Of a stretch of DNA of 64,000 nucleotides, positions 26,573 through 34,803 are shown one piece after another; within the stretch, counting starts at the first letter, position 1; every line of letters starts with the position of its first letter. This DNA is from Synechococcus sp. PROS-9-1 (GTDB lineage Bacteria; Cyanobacteriota; Cyanobacteriia; PCC-6307; Cyanobiaceae). The DNA is taken from positions 868,001-932,000 of the forward strand of contig NZ_CP047961.1 in the NCBI RefSeq assembly GCF_014279775.1, in the 5' to 3' direction. Under the pieces are notes generated by a model, which worked only from the letters and a program-made list of their open reading frames with translations, made no database searches and was not told where the DNA came from. Both the position numbers and the translations under genes were made by a program.

Positions 26573-26896
26573 TTAGCTGGCGAGCTCAACCTCTAATTTC
26601 TCCTTTAATTCTCCGTTGTTATACATCTCGATCAAGATGTCGGATCCACCCATAAATTCCCCTTTGAGGTAAACCTGGGGAATGGTTGGCCATTCTGAGT
26701 AATCCTTGATGCCCTGCCGGATTTCCATGTCAGACAACACATCAAAGGTCTCAAAACTCATGCCGAGGGCATTGAGGATTTGGACGACATTGTTTGAAAA
26801 GCCGCATTGAGGCATTAATTTCGTGCCCTTCATGAACACAAAAATAGGACTGGACTGGATCAGCGTTTGAATGCGCTCTTTCGTTTGGGAATCCAT
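26573..26896 (-). CDS. grxD: Monothiol glutaredoxin, CGFS type (Grx4)
   Basis: 107 residues with the Grx4 pattern: FVFMKGTKLMPQCGFSNNVV with the CGFS active site near residue 31, then EWPTIPQVYLKGEFMGGSDI (glutathione-binding TIPQ and GG). It acts in iron-sulphur cluster carriage. It lies 45 nt downstream of the bolA-like gene on the same strand, a pairing known for the Grx4-BolA [2Fe-2S] complex. Confidence 0.95.
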   Translation of the reverse strand: MDSQTKERIQTLIQSSPIFVFMKGTKLMPQCGFSNNVVQILNALGMSFETFDVLSDMEIRQGIKDYSEWPTIPQVYLKGEFMGGSDILIEMYNNGELKEKLEVELAS

Positions 26897-26941
26897 GGAT
26901 TAAAGATGGCGTAAAAGGATAAGGACGTAACGAGCGGATGT

Positions 26942-27175
26942 TTAGCCAGGCGTGGAAGTGGTGAGTGCTAAAGCATGAATTGCCTCACTCGCAAGATCTT
27001 CACGCAAAGCGCCATAGACCAATTGGTGCTGTTTGATTCGGGTGAGACCCTCGAATTTTGCAGATACCACCGTCACCTGAAGATGATCTCCACCTCCTGT
27101 GAGGTCTTCCACTGACACCTGAGCATCTGGAAGAGCTCGGCGAATCGCCGAACTCACCGCATCTGACTGAACCAT
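26942..27175 (-). CDS. bolA: BolA-family protein
   Basis: 77 residues from ATG 27175 (13 extra residues from an upstream ATG at 27214 are less likely). The family core [19 protein letters not shown], then [17 protein letters not shown] is complete, including the conserved His. It is the partner of CGFS glutaredoxins; the grxD gene follows directly on the same strand, so the two very likely make one Fe-S carrier complex. Confidence 0.92.
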   Translation of the reverse strand: MVQSDAVSSAIRRALPDAQVSVEDLTGGGDHLQVTVVSAKFEGLTRIKQHQLVYGALREDLASEAIHALALTTSTPG

Positions 27176-27243
27176 GCAACGCGGGATTGAACTGAGCTGA
27201 TGCTGGCAGATCAACGTCGTGAATGACTCCTGTGGATCACTTC

Positions 27244-27783
27244 TTATTTCGCTGATTTCGCTCCAGCGAACGGAGTCTCAACAAACCCCAGCTCAATCAA
27301 GCTTTGATAAGCCTTCTGACCTTCGCTGCTGGCCGGAGTCATCAGACGGACGACTTCAACGAGAACTGGTACCGCAACTTCTGGTTGATTTTGCCGTCTA
27401 AACAAAGCGGCCAAACGCAAATTGGCTTGTGCCAAAAGGGAGAGAGCTTCGCGGCCTTTGGAATCCATCTCTCTTGGAATTCGAGCATCCAGACCTCTGA
27501 AAGCACCGCTCAGATCTCTGTAGAAAGCTAGAAGCTGCTTTGCAGCAGTCCGGGCATTGTCGTAATCGGTCTTGGCTTGATCAAGATTTCCTGAGGCCAC
27601 TGCTGCATCACCGCGGTTAAGCAGGGTGCGGACAGCAGCAACATTGAAACCAGCACCACTTGACGCCAGAACTTTGCTCACAGATGGGTTGGTTCCATCT
27701 GAAGACTGAGCCAACACCTGCACGGGGGCAGCAGCCAAGCCAGCCAAAAGGGCTAAGGCGGTGATGGTGAGACGGGAACGCAT
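27244..27783 (-). CDS. Exported helical hypothetical protein
   Basis: 179 residues. The start [20 protein letters not shown] is a signal peptide with cleavage near VLAQS. The mature part is helical ([20 protein letters not shown], then a TPR-like [14 protein letters not shown]). It is likely periplasmic or lumenal. It lies upstream of bolA on the same strand with 68 nt between, and downstream of plsC. No family is recognised. Confidence 0.75.
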   Translation of the reverse strand: MRSRLTITALALLAGLAAAPVQVLAQSSDGTNPSVSKVLASSGAGFNVAAVRTLLNRGDAAVASGNLDQAKTDYDNARTAAKQLLAFYRDLSGAFRGLDARIPREMDSKGREALSLLAQANLRLAALFRRQNQPEVAVPVLVEVVRLMTPASSEGQKAYQSLIELGFVETPFAGAKSAK

Positions 27784-27809
27784 GAACTGAGCAGGACAGT
27801 GGGCGGACT

Positions 27810-28463
27810 TTAGTGGGTTCTTAGTGGTCGGCCCACCGCCTGTCGGGCCGCTTGTTCAGCCGTATGCATCCGATCTGATAATTGCTGAGTCAAATGAGCT
27901 GCAGCTTGCCTACCCGTTCCATCGGCTAGGAGGGGAGCCTCGAAGCAGATTGCAGCACTACCAGAGGCTGAGGGACTGGCCTCGCTGTAGGCGATCCCTA
28001 CGGGAACAACGCTGACAGGAATTCCATTGGAGTTGGACAGTTGGGCAAGTCGAACGAGTCCTTGTCTCAATCGAATCGGTTCGTCGGTGCGGTTGATGCG
28101 CCCCTCGGGAAACACCACAACTTGCTGACCAGCCGCTAATAGATCGATGGCATAGCGAAGCGACGTGAGGGTTGGACGTCCCTGGTCCACGGGAAAGCAG
28201 CCGAGTCGATAGAGAAACCAGCCCTGAACACCTTTCATTTCGCTCCTCGTCACCATGAAGCGGCAATCACGGCCGGTGATGCGTCGACCCGTTGCCATAG
28301 GCAAGATCAGGGCATCCCAGCGGGCTCGATGGGTCGGGGCCAAAAGCACAGGCCCTTCCTTGGGGAGATGATGGGCCCCGAGCACATGACGCTCTCGGAA
28401 ATACCAAGGCAATGCCAAGTCTTGCGTGAACAACATCGCAAGCGAAGACCAGAAGGGGTTCAT
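27810..28463 (-). CDS. plsC: 1-acyl-sn-glycerol-3-phosphate acyltransferase family protein
   Basis: 217 residues from ATG 28463 (a GTG at 28508 would add 15). The PlsC motifs are present in order: APTHRARWDALIL (HxxxxD), then a membrane-proximal segment and VVFPEGRINRTDEP, the phosphate-binding FPEGR. It transfers an acyl group to lysophosphatidate in membrane lipid synthesis. It is followed on the same strand by an exported protein and bolA-grxD; divergent from pdxJ. Confidence 0.88.
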   Translation of the reverse strand: MNPFWSSLAMLFTQDLALPWYFRERHVLGAHHLPKEGPVLLAPTHRARWDALILPMATGRRITGRDCRFMVTRSEMKGVQGWFLYRLGCFPVDQGRPTLTSLRYAIDLLAAGQQVVVFPEGRINRTDEPIRLRQGLVRLAQLSNSNGIPVSVVPVGIAYSEASPSASGSAAICFEAPLLADGTGRQAAAHLTQQLSDRMHTAEQAARQAVGRPLRTH

Positions 28464-28641
28464 CGCTGAACCCAAAACTTCACCTCTAGTTTTCGGAGCA
28501 ATGCCCACGGCTTAATACCGCTGTCCTACAGGCTCGGAATTTAGGTTGTCCCTGTCTCCGTATCGCTCAAGCTTGGGCAGTTAGAACGGCGTCTCGCTTG
28601 CAGACCACCCGCGCATAAAATTGGATCTTTGGACGAGGGTT

Positions 28642-29391
28642 GTGGCCAGTCTCGGGGTCAACATTGATCACATTGCCAATGTTCGGCAAGCCAGGCGCAC
28701 GGTCGAACCTGATCCTGTGCCAATGGCTTTGATGGCTGAGTTGGGTGGAGCTGATGGGATCACGATTCACCTCAGGGAAGATCGCCGTCACATCCAAGAT
28801 CGCGATCTAACGCTTTTACGGCAAACGGTGCGGACTCGTTTGAATTTAGAAATGGCAGCAACCACGGAGATGGTGGACATTGCGCTGCGAGAGCAACCAG
28901 ACATGGTCACCTTGGTGCCAGAACGAAGAGAGGAAGTCACAACGGAGGGAGGCTTAGACGTCCGTAGTCAGTGCACAAGCTTGTCTTCCGTGATCGATAC
29001 CCTTCAGAGCAACGACATTCCTGTGAGTTTGTTCGTGGATCCAGATCGAAACCAGCTGGAAGCCTGTCAGCAAAGCGGAGCCCGTTGGGTTGAACTCCAT
29101 ACCGGACGCTATGCGCAGGCCAGCTGGAGGGAACAACCGATGACCTTGGCACGTCTCATCGAGGCCACGGAACAAGCGCGGTCGATGGGATTGCGGGTCA
29201 ATGCAGGCCACGGCTTGACCTACCAAAATGTGGAGCCCATTGCTGCAATTCCAGGAATGGAAGAGCTCAACATCGGGCATACGATTGTGGCCCGCGCTCT
29301 CTCTGTGGGCTTACAAGAAGCGGTGAGAGAGATGAAGCGCCTGGTTCAGAATCCCAGACGTGACCCCTTGTTCGGAAGCAGTAGCTCATGA
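28642..29391 (+). CDS. pdxJ: Pyridoxine 5'-phosphate synthase PdxJ
   Basis: 249 residues from GTG 28642. Signature segments are [42 protein letters not shown] and [15 protein letters not shown], ending with [13 protein letters not shown]. PdxJ makes pyridoxine 5'-phosphate from amino-acetone phosphate and deoxyxylulose phosphate. Its stop overlaps the start of the ycf54-type gene by 4 nt, so the two are coupled. Confidence 0.95.
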   Translation: MASLGVNIDHIANVRQARRTVEPDPVPMALMAELGGADGITIHLREDRRHIQDRDLTLLRQTVRTRLNLEMAATTEMVDIALREQPDMVTLVPERREEVTTEGGLDVRSQCTSLSSVIDTLQSNDIPVSLFVDPDRNQLEACQQSGARWVELHTGRYAQASWREQPMTLARLIEATEQARSMGLRVNAGHGLTYQNVEPIAAIPGMEELNIGHTIVARALSVGLQEAVREMKRLVQNPRRDPLFGSSSS

Positions 29392-29708
29392 CCACACATC
29401 ATTTTGTTGCAGCCAGTGCTCGCTTCTTGACAGAAGAAGAACCGTTGGAAGAAGTGCTCAAGGAAAGACGCAGGCATTACGGCGAACAAGGCAAGGAGAT
29501 TGATTTCTGGCTTGTTCTCAATCCAAGTTTTCTGAATGCACCTGAAATGTCTGAGATCAAAGCGAAGGTGCCACAACCTTCGGCAGCAGTGGTTTCCACA
29601 GACTCCACCTTCATTACATTTATGAAGTTGCGTCTCGAATATGTCCTTGAGGGGCAATTCGATGCTCCTACTGATTCCATCCCAAACCCTCTAGCGGAAG
29701 CAGACTGA
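29388..29708 (+). CDS. ycf54: Ycf54, Mg-protoporphyrin monomethylester cyclase accessory protein
   Basis: 106 residues matching the Ycf54 family throughout: [54 protein letters not shown] and [14 protein letters not shown]. Ycf54 is needed for the aerobic cyclase in chlorophyll biosynthesis. It overlaps pdxJ by four bases (ATGA); the coupling joins vitamin B6 and chlorophyll synthesis genes in one transcript, which may be incidental. Confidence 0.95.
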   Translation: MTTHHFVAASARFLTEEEPLEEVLKERRRHYGEQGKEIDFWLVLNPSFLNAPEMSEIKAKVPQPSAAVVSTDSTFITFMKLRLEYVLEGQFDAPTDSIPNPLAEAD

Positions 29709-30113
29709 AGGATCTGGATTGAGCCTGAATCAGAGTGTGATAGTGAAGCAAAATTTCCCCAACTATACAGCTGAGATTTGCTACAAATAAAGACCCAAAT
29801 ACCGAGGGAAAATAGTTTACTTTTGAATAGTAAATTCAAAAGTAATTGTAGTTAGGTTGTTGCAATTATTGGAAGAGTTCCAAAGTTTTCTTTCGGCTTG
29901 ATTGGTCAGGTTATTCCCATTGATTTCAACATTGTTGGTGTCTCAGTCGCTCGATAATTGTTCGTAGATTTAGGTGTGTGGCATTGGTGATTGAGTCAAA
30001 ATTTGCGAAAATTGCTAAATGTGCACTATAGGGATCAATTTAGTTTGATGAGCTGGTGAAATAGTGTTTGAATGTATTTTGCAAAGTTCATTTTTTGAGA
30101 TTTTTTATCGCTG
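29709..30113. other. AT-rich interval with an 11-bp inverted repeat
   Basis: About 400 nt with no gene. TTACTTTTGAA at 29817-29827 and TTCAAAAGTAA at 29835-29845 are perfectly complementary around a 7-nt loop. There is no GC clamp or T-tract, so it is not a standard terminator. Confidence 0.5.
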
Positions 30114-30263
30114 ATGGTGATCCGACTTCCTTTGCTAGCAGCTGTCTCCGCCTTTGTTTTGGCTCTTGGCTTGTTAGCAGGATCCAATGCTCAGCAGGAA
30201 CTCTTGAAGCGGCAGGTCTGTTGTGAAGGCTGTCTAGTTAATATCAAGGATTGTAAGTTTTAA
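30114..30263 (+). CDS. 49-residue secreted Cys-rich peptide
   Basis: From ATG 30114 (GTG 30117 also in frame) it reads MVIRLPLLAAVSAFVLALGL, a signal peptide ending near SNAQ, then a mature part of about 23 residues with VCCEGCLVNIKDCKF. Four Cys in 12 residues suggest disulphides or metal binding outside the cytosol. No family is recognised. The gene is isolated in an AT-rich stretch. Confidence 0.55.
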   Translation: MVIRLPLLAAVSAFVLALGLLAGSNAQQELLKRQVCCEGCLVNIKDCKF

Positions 30264-30477
30264 GTCCATTGTTCTGTGCTTAATCTTTGCGATCAAGAAT
30301 GGGAAGCCGTTAAACATTACTTGCAAGCCTTCTTAAGCACATCAGGTTTTTTTGTTGTATAGCATTGAGAGATTGTAAGTCCAGATGCTGATGCGAATGG
30401 AATGAGGGATAGCGATAAACTCCAGCGAGCCGGACAGTCGCGATGCGTAATAATGAGGAAGGTATAGGGATCGTTTG

Positions 30478-30684
30478 ATGGAGTTTAGTCGAAGGGACAT
30501 TATTCAAGCGCTATGCAATGAATACAATCATTTGTTTAAAGATGCTTATGATCCTGGGATCGATTTGTCGTTTGAAGAGTATCAATCAGCTATGGAAGCA
30601 AAAACCCTTGAAGAGCTGATCAAGGAAACCTCAACAGACAGTGAGTTTTACACCCTCGATGACTTTATGAAGCGTTATGGGTGA
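30478..30684 (+). CDS. Small acidic hypothetical protein
   Basis: 68 to 69 residues: two adjacent ATGs at 30475 and 30478. Reads EFSRRDIIQALCNEYNHLFK, then an acidic helix, and ends FYTLDDFMKRYG. No family is recognised. It stands alone. Confidence 0.55.
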   Translation: MEFSRRDIIQALCNEYNHLFKDAYDPGIDLSFEEYQSAMEAKTLEELIKETSTDSEFYTLDDFMKRYG

Positions 30685-30929
30685 TCCAGGCATCTCATTG
30701 GCTTGGCCTGTATCTGTGAGCGCTCGTTCCTTTGCAGTTTCAACAGATTGATCTCCCCTTAGTGCTTTTCGGTCGGTCGATGAGATGGGTATCCCCCTGT
30801 TGATGACTTCTCCTGTGCTGTCGCTGTCTTTTGCACGATGAGCTCCAGCGCCCTTGATCTGGAAGACAGCACAGATGCTGGCACCATGCTTGAAAGTTGT
30901 TAGTACTAAATAGGTTGCAGCATCCATTG

Positions 30930-31106
30930 ATGCAGATCAGTATCGCCTCAGCACAGCCCATTGGTACCTTGATTCGCGAAGGCGAGCACATGCCCTTTAA
31001 GGCCTCTGCGTGCCCAATTCGGGCACTGGATTATGACGAATCCCAGATGAGGGATGACGACGTGATTAGGCATCAACAGCGTTCAGAAGTGGAATTTGAC
31101 TGCTGA
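30930..31106 (+). CDS. Small hypothetical protein
   Basis: 58 residues from ATG 30930, starting MQISIASAQPIGTLIREGEH and containing ASACPIRALDYDESQMRDDD. No family is recognised. An in-frame ATG at 30897 would add 11 residues. Confidence 0.45.
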   Translation: MQISIASAQPIGTLIREGEHMPFKASACPIRALDYDESQMRDDDVIRHQQRSEVEFDC

Positions 31107-31299
31107 ATCTTGATATTGGCTGGCGTTGATGGGGAAATAATCGTTTCTTTCCCACTCATCTTTTCTGAGTTTGATCTCCGCATTTTGTATTTTATCTTTC
31201 CCATTCGTTTTTTCTAAAACATTGCTGCCTGATGCCAGAAGCCTCCTGTTTAGATGACTAATAGAGGCATACATTCTAAACTTTAATGCAGCCTGCGAT

Positions 31300-31698
31300 T
31301 TGATGCATCAACTCACTTGGAGCCAATTTGATTGGGCGGTTGAGGCAATCACTGCTCGCTATGCCTCTCATTCATTCACAGGTGTTTATGGAGTTCCCCG
31401 TGGTGGTGTTTGCTTAGCAGTGGCCTTGAGTCACTCGCTCGACCTTCTTTGGCTCACAGAGCCAAAGCAAGGCTGTCTCGTTGTGGATGATGTGTATGAA
31501 ACGGGCCAGACTTTGGGCTCGATCCGTGAACAGGTTGATGCCACTTTTGTAGTTTGGATGAGCAAGCTGCCTCCGGAATGGTGGATTGCTGCAACAACGA
31601 TCTCACCCGATGAATGGTTGGTCTTCCCTTGGGAAAATGTAGACCTTGCAGTAGAGGATGAAGCTCGCTATCGGGCCTCTAGATCCATGACTCTCTGA
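31300..31698 (+). CDS. Phosphoribosyltransferase-like protein
   Basis: 132 residues. The PRPP-binding loop is clear as CLVVDDVYETGQTL, with GVYGVPRGGVCLAVAL upstream as the first loop. It is shorter than most purine phosphoribosyltransferases, so substrate is uncertain. The next gene, 9 nt downstream, is a nucleoside 2-deoxyribosyltransferase-like enzyme; the pair suggests a nucleobase or nucleotide salvage step, or a nucleotide-acting accessory system. Confidence 0.75.
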   Translation: MMHQLTWSQFDWAVEAITARYASHSFTGVYGVPRGGVCLAVALSHSLDLLWLTEPKQGCLVVDDVYETGQTLGSIREQVDATFVVWMSKLPPEWWIAATTISPDEWLVFPWENVDLAVEDEARYRASRSMTL

Positions 31699-31707
31699 GA
31701 CTCTTTC

Positions 31708-32172
31708 ATGATATCGAAAACGATTTATCTTGCTTCTCCGTATGGGTTCTCCGCCCAGTGCAAACGTCTTTTGCTTCCTGAGTTTGTTGCTGCCCTGTCC
31801 CATCTAGGACTTACGGTCTGGGAACCATTTGAGCGCAATGGGAATGTCGATACCACCAAGCCTGGATGGGCGTATCGGGTGGCCCAGCAATGCATGCAGG
31901 ATGTCCGTCACGCTGACGGAGTTTTTGCCATCGTGAATGGAACTCCTCCAGATGAAGGGGTGATGGTGGAGGTTGGAGCTGCTTATGCACTAAATAAGCC
32001 TGTTTTCCTGTTCCGTGACGACTTTCGCCGTTGTACGGACTCTGATCAATACCCTCTCAACTTGATGCTGTTCGCTGGGTTGCCTGAGTCAAACTGGGAG
32101 GAGATGGTGTACAACTCAATCGATTCGATTAGAGATCAAGGCAGTGCCATAGGGCAATGGGCTCAATCATGA
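31708..32172 (+). CDS. Nucleoside 2-deoxyribosyltransferase-like protein
   Basis: 154 residues. The N-terminus TIYLASPYGFSAQCKRL matches the family, ADGVFAIVNGTPPDEGVMVE carries the substrate loop and the catalytic-type Glu, and GAAYALNKPVFLFRDD follows. The fold is a small Rossmann-like enzyme that exchanges or hydrolyses bases on deoxyribonucleosides or nucleotides. It is paired with the upstream phosphoribosyltransferase-like gene. Confidence 0.85.
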   Translation: MISKTIYLASPYGFSAQCKRLLLPEFVAALSHLGLTVWEPFERNGNVDTTKPGWAYRVAQQCMQDVRHADGVFAIVNGTPPDEGVMVEVGAAYALNKPVFLFRDDFRRCTDSDQYPLNLMLFAGLPESNWEEMVYNSIDSIRDQGSAIGQWAQS

Positions 32173-32188
32173 TCCTTGTTGTGTTGGA

Positions 32189-32815
32189 TCAATCTGGTTG
32201 ATCAATCCAACTGAGTGCTAATGGGGTAAGGGCACCTGCTGCGTTGTACTGACGCAGAATTTGATGTGTGATCCCATTGTGATCGCGCCAGCGAATGCCA
32301 CAGCCTGTGATGTCTCCCTGTTGGCGATCTCTCGGATCAATGAATAGCTCAACGCCTGGTTCTGGTTGCCAAATGAGAAGCGATCCAAAGGATGTTGATT
32401 GGCAGTGCAGTGGTTGTAATGGGCTTGCTGGCCCGAGGCCTTGTTTTGCTTCTACGACATAAATGACTTGATCCAGTCCGCTTACGCCATGGCGAACGAT
32501 CATGCGTCGTCGTTGTTGTTGATTAACGACGCAGAGCTCTGCAACCCAGCTCCATGGTGTAATGAAATCTGGACCTGTTGACCAGTCGCCTGTCTGTGTG
32601 ACTTGCATGGTTGTAGGTAATGACCTGAAATTCATCGACTGCTGACGGCCACTCTCTGTGTAGGTCAAACTTGTCTGAATGACGCCCTCTGTTTCCTTCA
32701 CTTCAAGGGACGTAGAAAAGCGTTCCTGTTCTTTAGCAGCGTGATCCAGCCTGATAAAACATCCCTGCCAATGGCCAGTGTTATGCAAGAGCAAGGTGCT
32801 TCGAAGGTCATTCAT
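32189..32815 (-). CDS. DUF3598-like (lipocalin-type) protein
   Basis: 208 residues. The opening LLLHNTGHWQGCFIRLD and later FSTSLEVKETEGVIQTSLTY resemble DUF3598, a lipocalin-like beta-barrel family in cyanobacteria; the C-terminal QPEPGVELFIDPRDRQ fits as well. Role unknown. It is convergent with the deoxyribosyltransferase gene (17 nt). Confidence 0.7.
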   Translation of the reverse strand: MNDLRSTLLLHNTGHWQGCFIRLDHAAKEQERFSTSLEVKETEGVIQTSLTYTESGRQQSMNFRSLPTTMQVTQTGDWSTGPDFITPWSWVAELCVVNQQQRRRMIVRHGVSGLDQVIYVVEAKQGLGPASPLQPLHCQSTSFGSLLIWQPEPGVELFIDPRDRQQGDITGCGIRWRDHNGITHQILRQYNAAGALTPLALSWIDQPD

Positions 32816-32896
32816 GGGCGGTAAAAAGTTGTGTTGATATCCAGTATCAATGAAGATTCCTGTGATGTGTTTTGGGATTCATCCTTGACGTGTCTA

Positions 32897-33126
32897 TTAG
32901 GAGAGTCCCATGACTTCACCTCCATGATGCTCTGCTAAGTGCAACAGAATAGAGCCTGATTCAAATAAAATGAGCGGTTGGCCGTTCTTATCGAGAATGA
33001 AATCATCCCTTATTGCTGGAAGCTTACCGAAAGGATTAATAGAGAGAAAGTCATCTTTTAGATGCTGTCCGTTAGCTAAAGAGAGTTCTACAAGTTCGTA
33101 GGGAAATTTTGTCGCTAGGACTATGA
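32897..33126 (-). pseudogene. N-terminal fragment of a glutathione S-transferase
   Basis: The frame ending at TAA 32897-32899 reads LATKFPYELVELSLANGQHL, then INPFGKLPAIRDDF and LFESGSILLHLAEHHGG, the thioredoxin-like domain of a GST including the conserved cis-Pro and E-S pair. The first strand and helix are missing and there is no usable start codon, and the all-helical C-terminal domain is absent. It is therefore a decayed gene. Confidence 0.7.
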
Positions 33127-33221
33127 CCGTGATCGAAAGCGGCTTTCTGTGGCAACGGTTCCTTCGCCCTCGTCTGATGTGTCTGGATTGGTTCAGCGTT
33201 GGTAGATCGATTAGCGATTCC

Positions 33222-33458
33222 TCAGCCGATTGTGTTTGTGAGCCTGAGCGTCCCCCACAGATCGAACACGCAAAAGATCACACCGATCACGATTAAGTCC
33301 CAGGCTCGATGACGGATGGCCCAGGGAGCAAGAAAAATCTCCGCTATCCCATGAAGGGCTGTTCCAAGCGCTACGTACTCGAGCACGAGCAATCCGTGCG
33401 CCAGCAGAAACAACCCGCTTGCAGCGAAGCGCATCAACACTCGCCAGGAGGTAGACAC
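33222..33458 (-). CDS. Small membrane protein
   Basis: 78 residues from ATG 33458. Hydrophobic segments include LMRFAASGLFLLAHGLLVLE and WDLIVIGVIFCVFDLWG, so two or three membrane spans. No family is recognised. It is divergent from the Fur-family gene. Confidence 0.7.
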   Translation of the reverse strand: MSTSWRVLMRFAASGLFLLAHGLLVLEYVALGTALHGIAEIFLAPWAIRHRAWDLIVIGVIFCVFDLWGTLRLTNTIG

Positions 33459-33563
33459 AGCGTTTGAATAACAGATTCAAACCTTACCGGTCTTTATTCC
33501 AGTCATGTTCTCCTCTCGCATTAATGGGTACTGTTGAGAAGAGTTGTTCCGGTGCAGACGCCA

Positions 33564-34010
33564 ATGGCCTCGTTGCCAGTTCCGGTTGAAGGGCCTCTTG
33601 AGCGTGGGTTGCATCAGGGTGGCAGGCGTTTAACGCCACAGCGGCGCCTGATTCTCGATCTTTTCGAACAAATTGGCGGAGGCACTCACCTCAGCGCTGA
33701 GGATGTCCACCGCTTGTTGGTGGATTCCAAGGCGCGAGTCTCCTTGGCGACGATCTATCGGACCTTGAGACTCTTGGTTGAAATGGGGTTTCTTCAAGAG
33801 CTTGAACTCAGTGATGGGGGTCGTCGTTTTGAGCTTTCAAGCGGTGATCATGGCGATCATCATCATTTGATTTGCGTTCGCTGCGGTCGCACCGAAGAAT
33901 TTGAGAGCACCCCGGTTCTTGAGGCTGGCCGCGAGGCAGCCAAGCGTTTCAACTTTGAACTGATCGAATCGAGTTTGACCGTTCGAGCTGTTTGTCCTAA
34001 CTGCCTTTGA
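33564..34010 (+). CDS. Fur-family metal-responsive regulator
   Basis: 148 residues from ATG 33564 (TTG 33534 would add ten). The winged-helix part is RRLTPQRRLILDLFEQIGGG, then SLATIYRTLRLLVEMGFLQE. The dimerisation part holds GDHGDHHHLICVRCGRTEEF and ends VRAVCPNCL, giving two CxxC pairs for structural zinc. Fur, Zur and PerR cannot be told apart here. Confidence 0.9.
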   Translation: MASLPVPVEGPLERGLHQGGRRLTPQRRLILDLFEQIGGGTHLSAEDVHRLLVDSKARVSLATIYRTLRLLVEMGFLQELELSDGGRRFELSSGDHGDHHHLICVRCGRTEEFESTPVLEAGREAAKRFNFELIESSLTVRAVCPNCL

Positions 34011-34013
34011 CCA

Positions 34014-34484
34014 TTAATCGCTTGTTGGATGCTCTGAGCAGGGCATCCAGAAGTCACCCATCGCGTGGGCTCCTTTGCAGCCTTGAGCCGCGGCTTGGGC
34101 TTCTGCTTCGGCCCGGGTGGGGTAAGCCATGAACCTTGGGTCATCACCTTCCTGATGCTGGTTTGTCTGGCCATGGTTATGACCGCTGTGCTCCGTTGCG
34201 CTCTTGCCTAATTGCACGAGGCCCATGCTCATCGGTCCTGCTGTCCATACGCCCATGGTGTTAACCCCGATCGCCAACAGTCCCATCCCTACGACCGACA
34301 GGTTGATCACGCCCATTGCAACGACACCGATCGAGACCACTCCCATCGGAACAACCCCGATACAAATCACCCCCATTGGCACAACTCCGATGGAGACCGT
34401 TCCCAGCGGAGCAATTCCGATTGCGAATTTCTTTGGCTTCGTGCCGCAGTGTCCCCCGTTGGTCTTTGGGTCTGAATCAATCAT
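34014..34484 (-). CDS. Repetitive hydrophobic protein with a His-rich segment
   Basis: 156 residues. Residues about 20-90 consist of a ten-residue repeat with the form IGVVPMGVVS: AIGIAPLGTV, SIGVVPMGVI, CIGVVPMGVV, SIGVVAMGVI, NLSVVGMGLL, AIGVNTMGVW. A Gly and a small residue recur at fixed spacing. A polar His-rich link (HSGHNHGQTNQHQEG) and a soluble C-terminus with AHAMGDFWMPCSEH follow. It may form a membrane sheet or beta-helix. No family name is recognised. Confidence 0.7.
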   Translation of the reverse strand: MIDSDPKTNGGHCGTKPKKFAIGIAPLGTVSIGVVPMGVICIGVVPMGVVSIGVVAMGVINLSVVGMGLLAIGVNTMGVWTAGPMSMGLVQLGKSATEHSGHNHGQTNQHQEGDDPRFMAYPTRAEAEAQAAAQGCKGAHAMGDFWMPCSEHPTSD

Positions 34485-34539
34485 TGATTAATTATTACTG
34501 CTCTTGTGGCAAGCAGAAGGTTCCGTCAATCTGGTGAGT

Positions 34540-34803
34540 ATGGACCTTTCTGGCGTTTCAGGCTTTCACGAAATAATCGTTCTCACACCCCGCGGATTCG
34601 AGGAGGGGTTGGACGCTGTCATGGCCGTACGGGAACAACGCACAGTTCTGCTCAACCTTTCAGAGATGGAGGCGAAACTTGCTCAGCGCACCGCTGACTT
34701 CGTTTCAGGTGGTGTCTACGCCTTAAATGGTCAAGAGCGTCGCGTGGGAGAGCGGGTGTTGTTATTCGCGCCGGGCTCTGTTGATATTGATCAGCTCAGT
34801 TGA
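34540..34803 (+). CDS. SepF-like protein, C-terminal domain only
   Basis: 87 residues from ATG 34540. The SepF core is recognisable: EIIVLTPRGFEEGLDAVMAV, RTVLLNLSEMEAKLAQRTAD, FVSGGVYALNG and ERVLLFAPGSVDI. SepF anchors FtsZ to the membrane through an N-terminal amphipathic helix and linker, which are absent here. It is probably a second, anchor-less SepF paralogue. It is convergent with arsS, 8-nt overlap. Confidence 0.8.
   Translation: MDLSGVSGFHEIIVLTPRGFEEGLDAVMAVREQRTVLLNLSEMEAKLAQRTADFVSGGVYALNGQERRVGERVLLFAPGSVDIDQLS

Noticed and set aside
31083-31274. 63-codon minus-strand reading frame
   Set aside because: AT-rich, no ribosome site, no family; likely chance.
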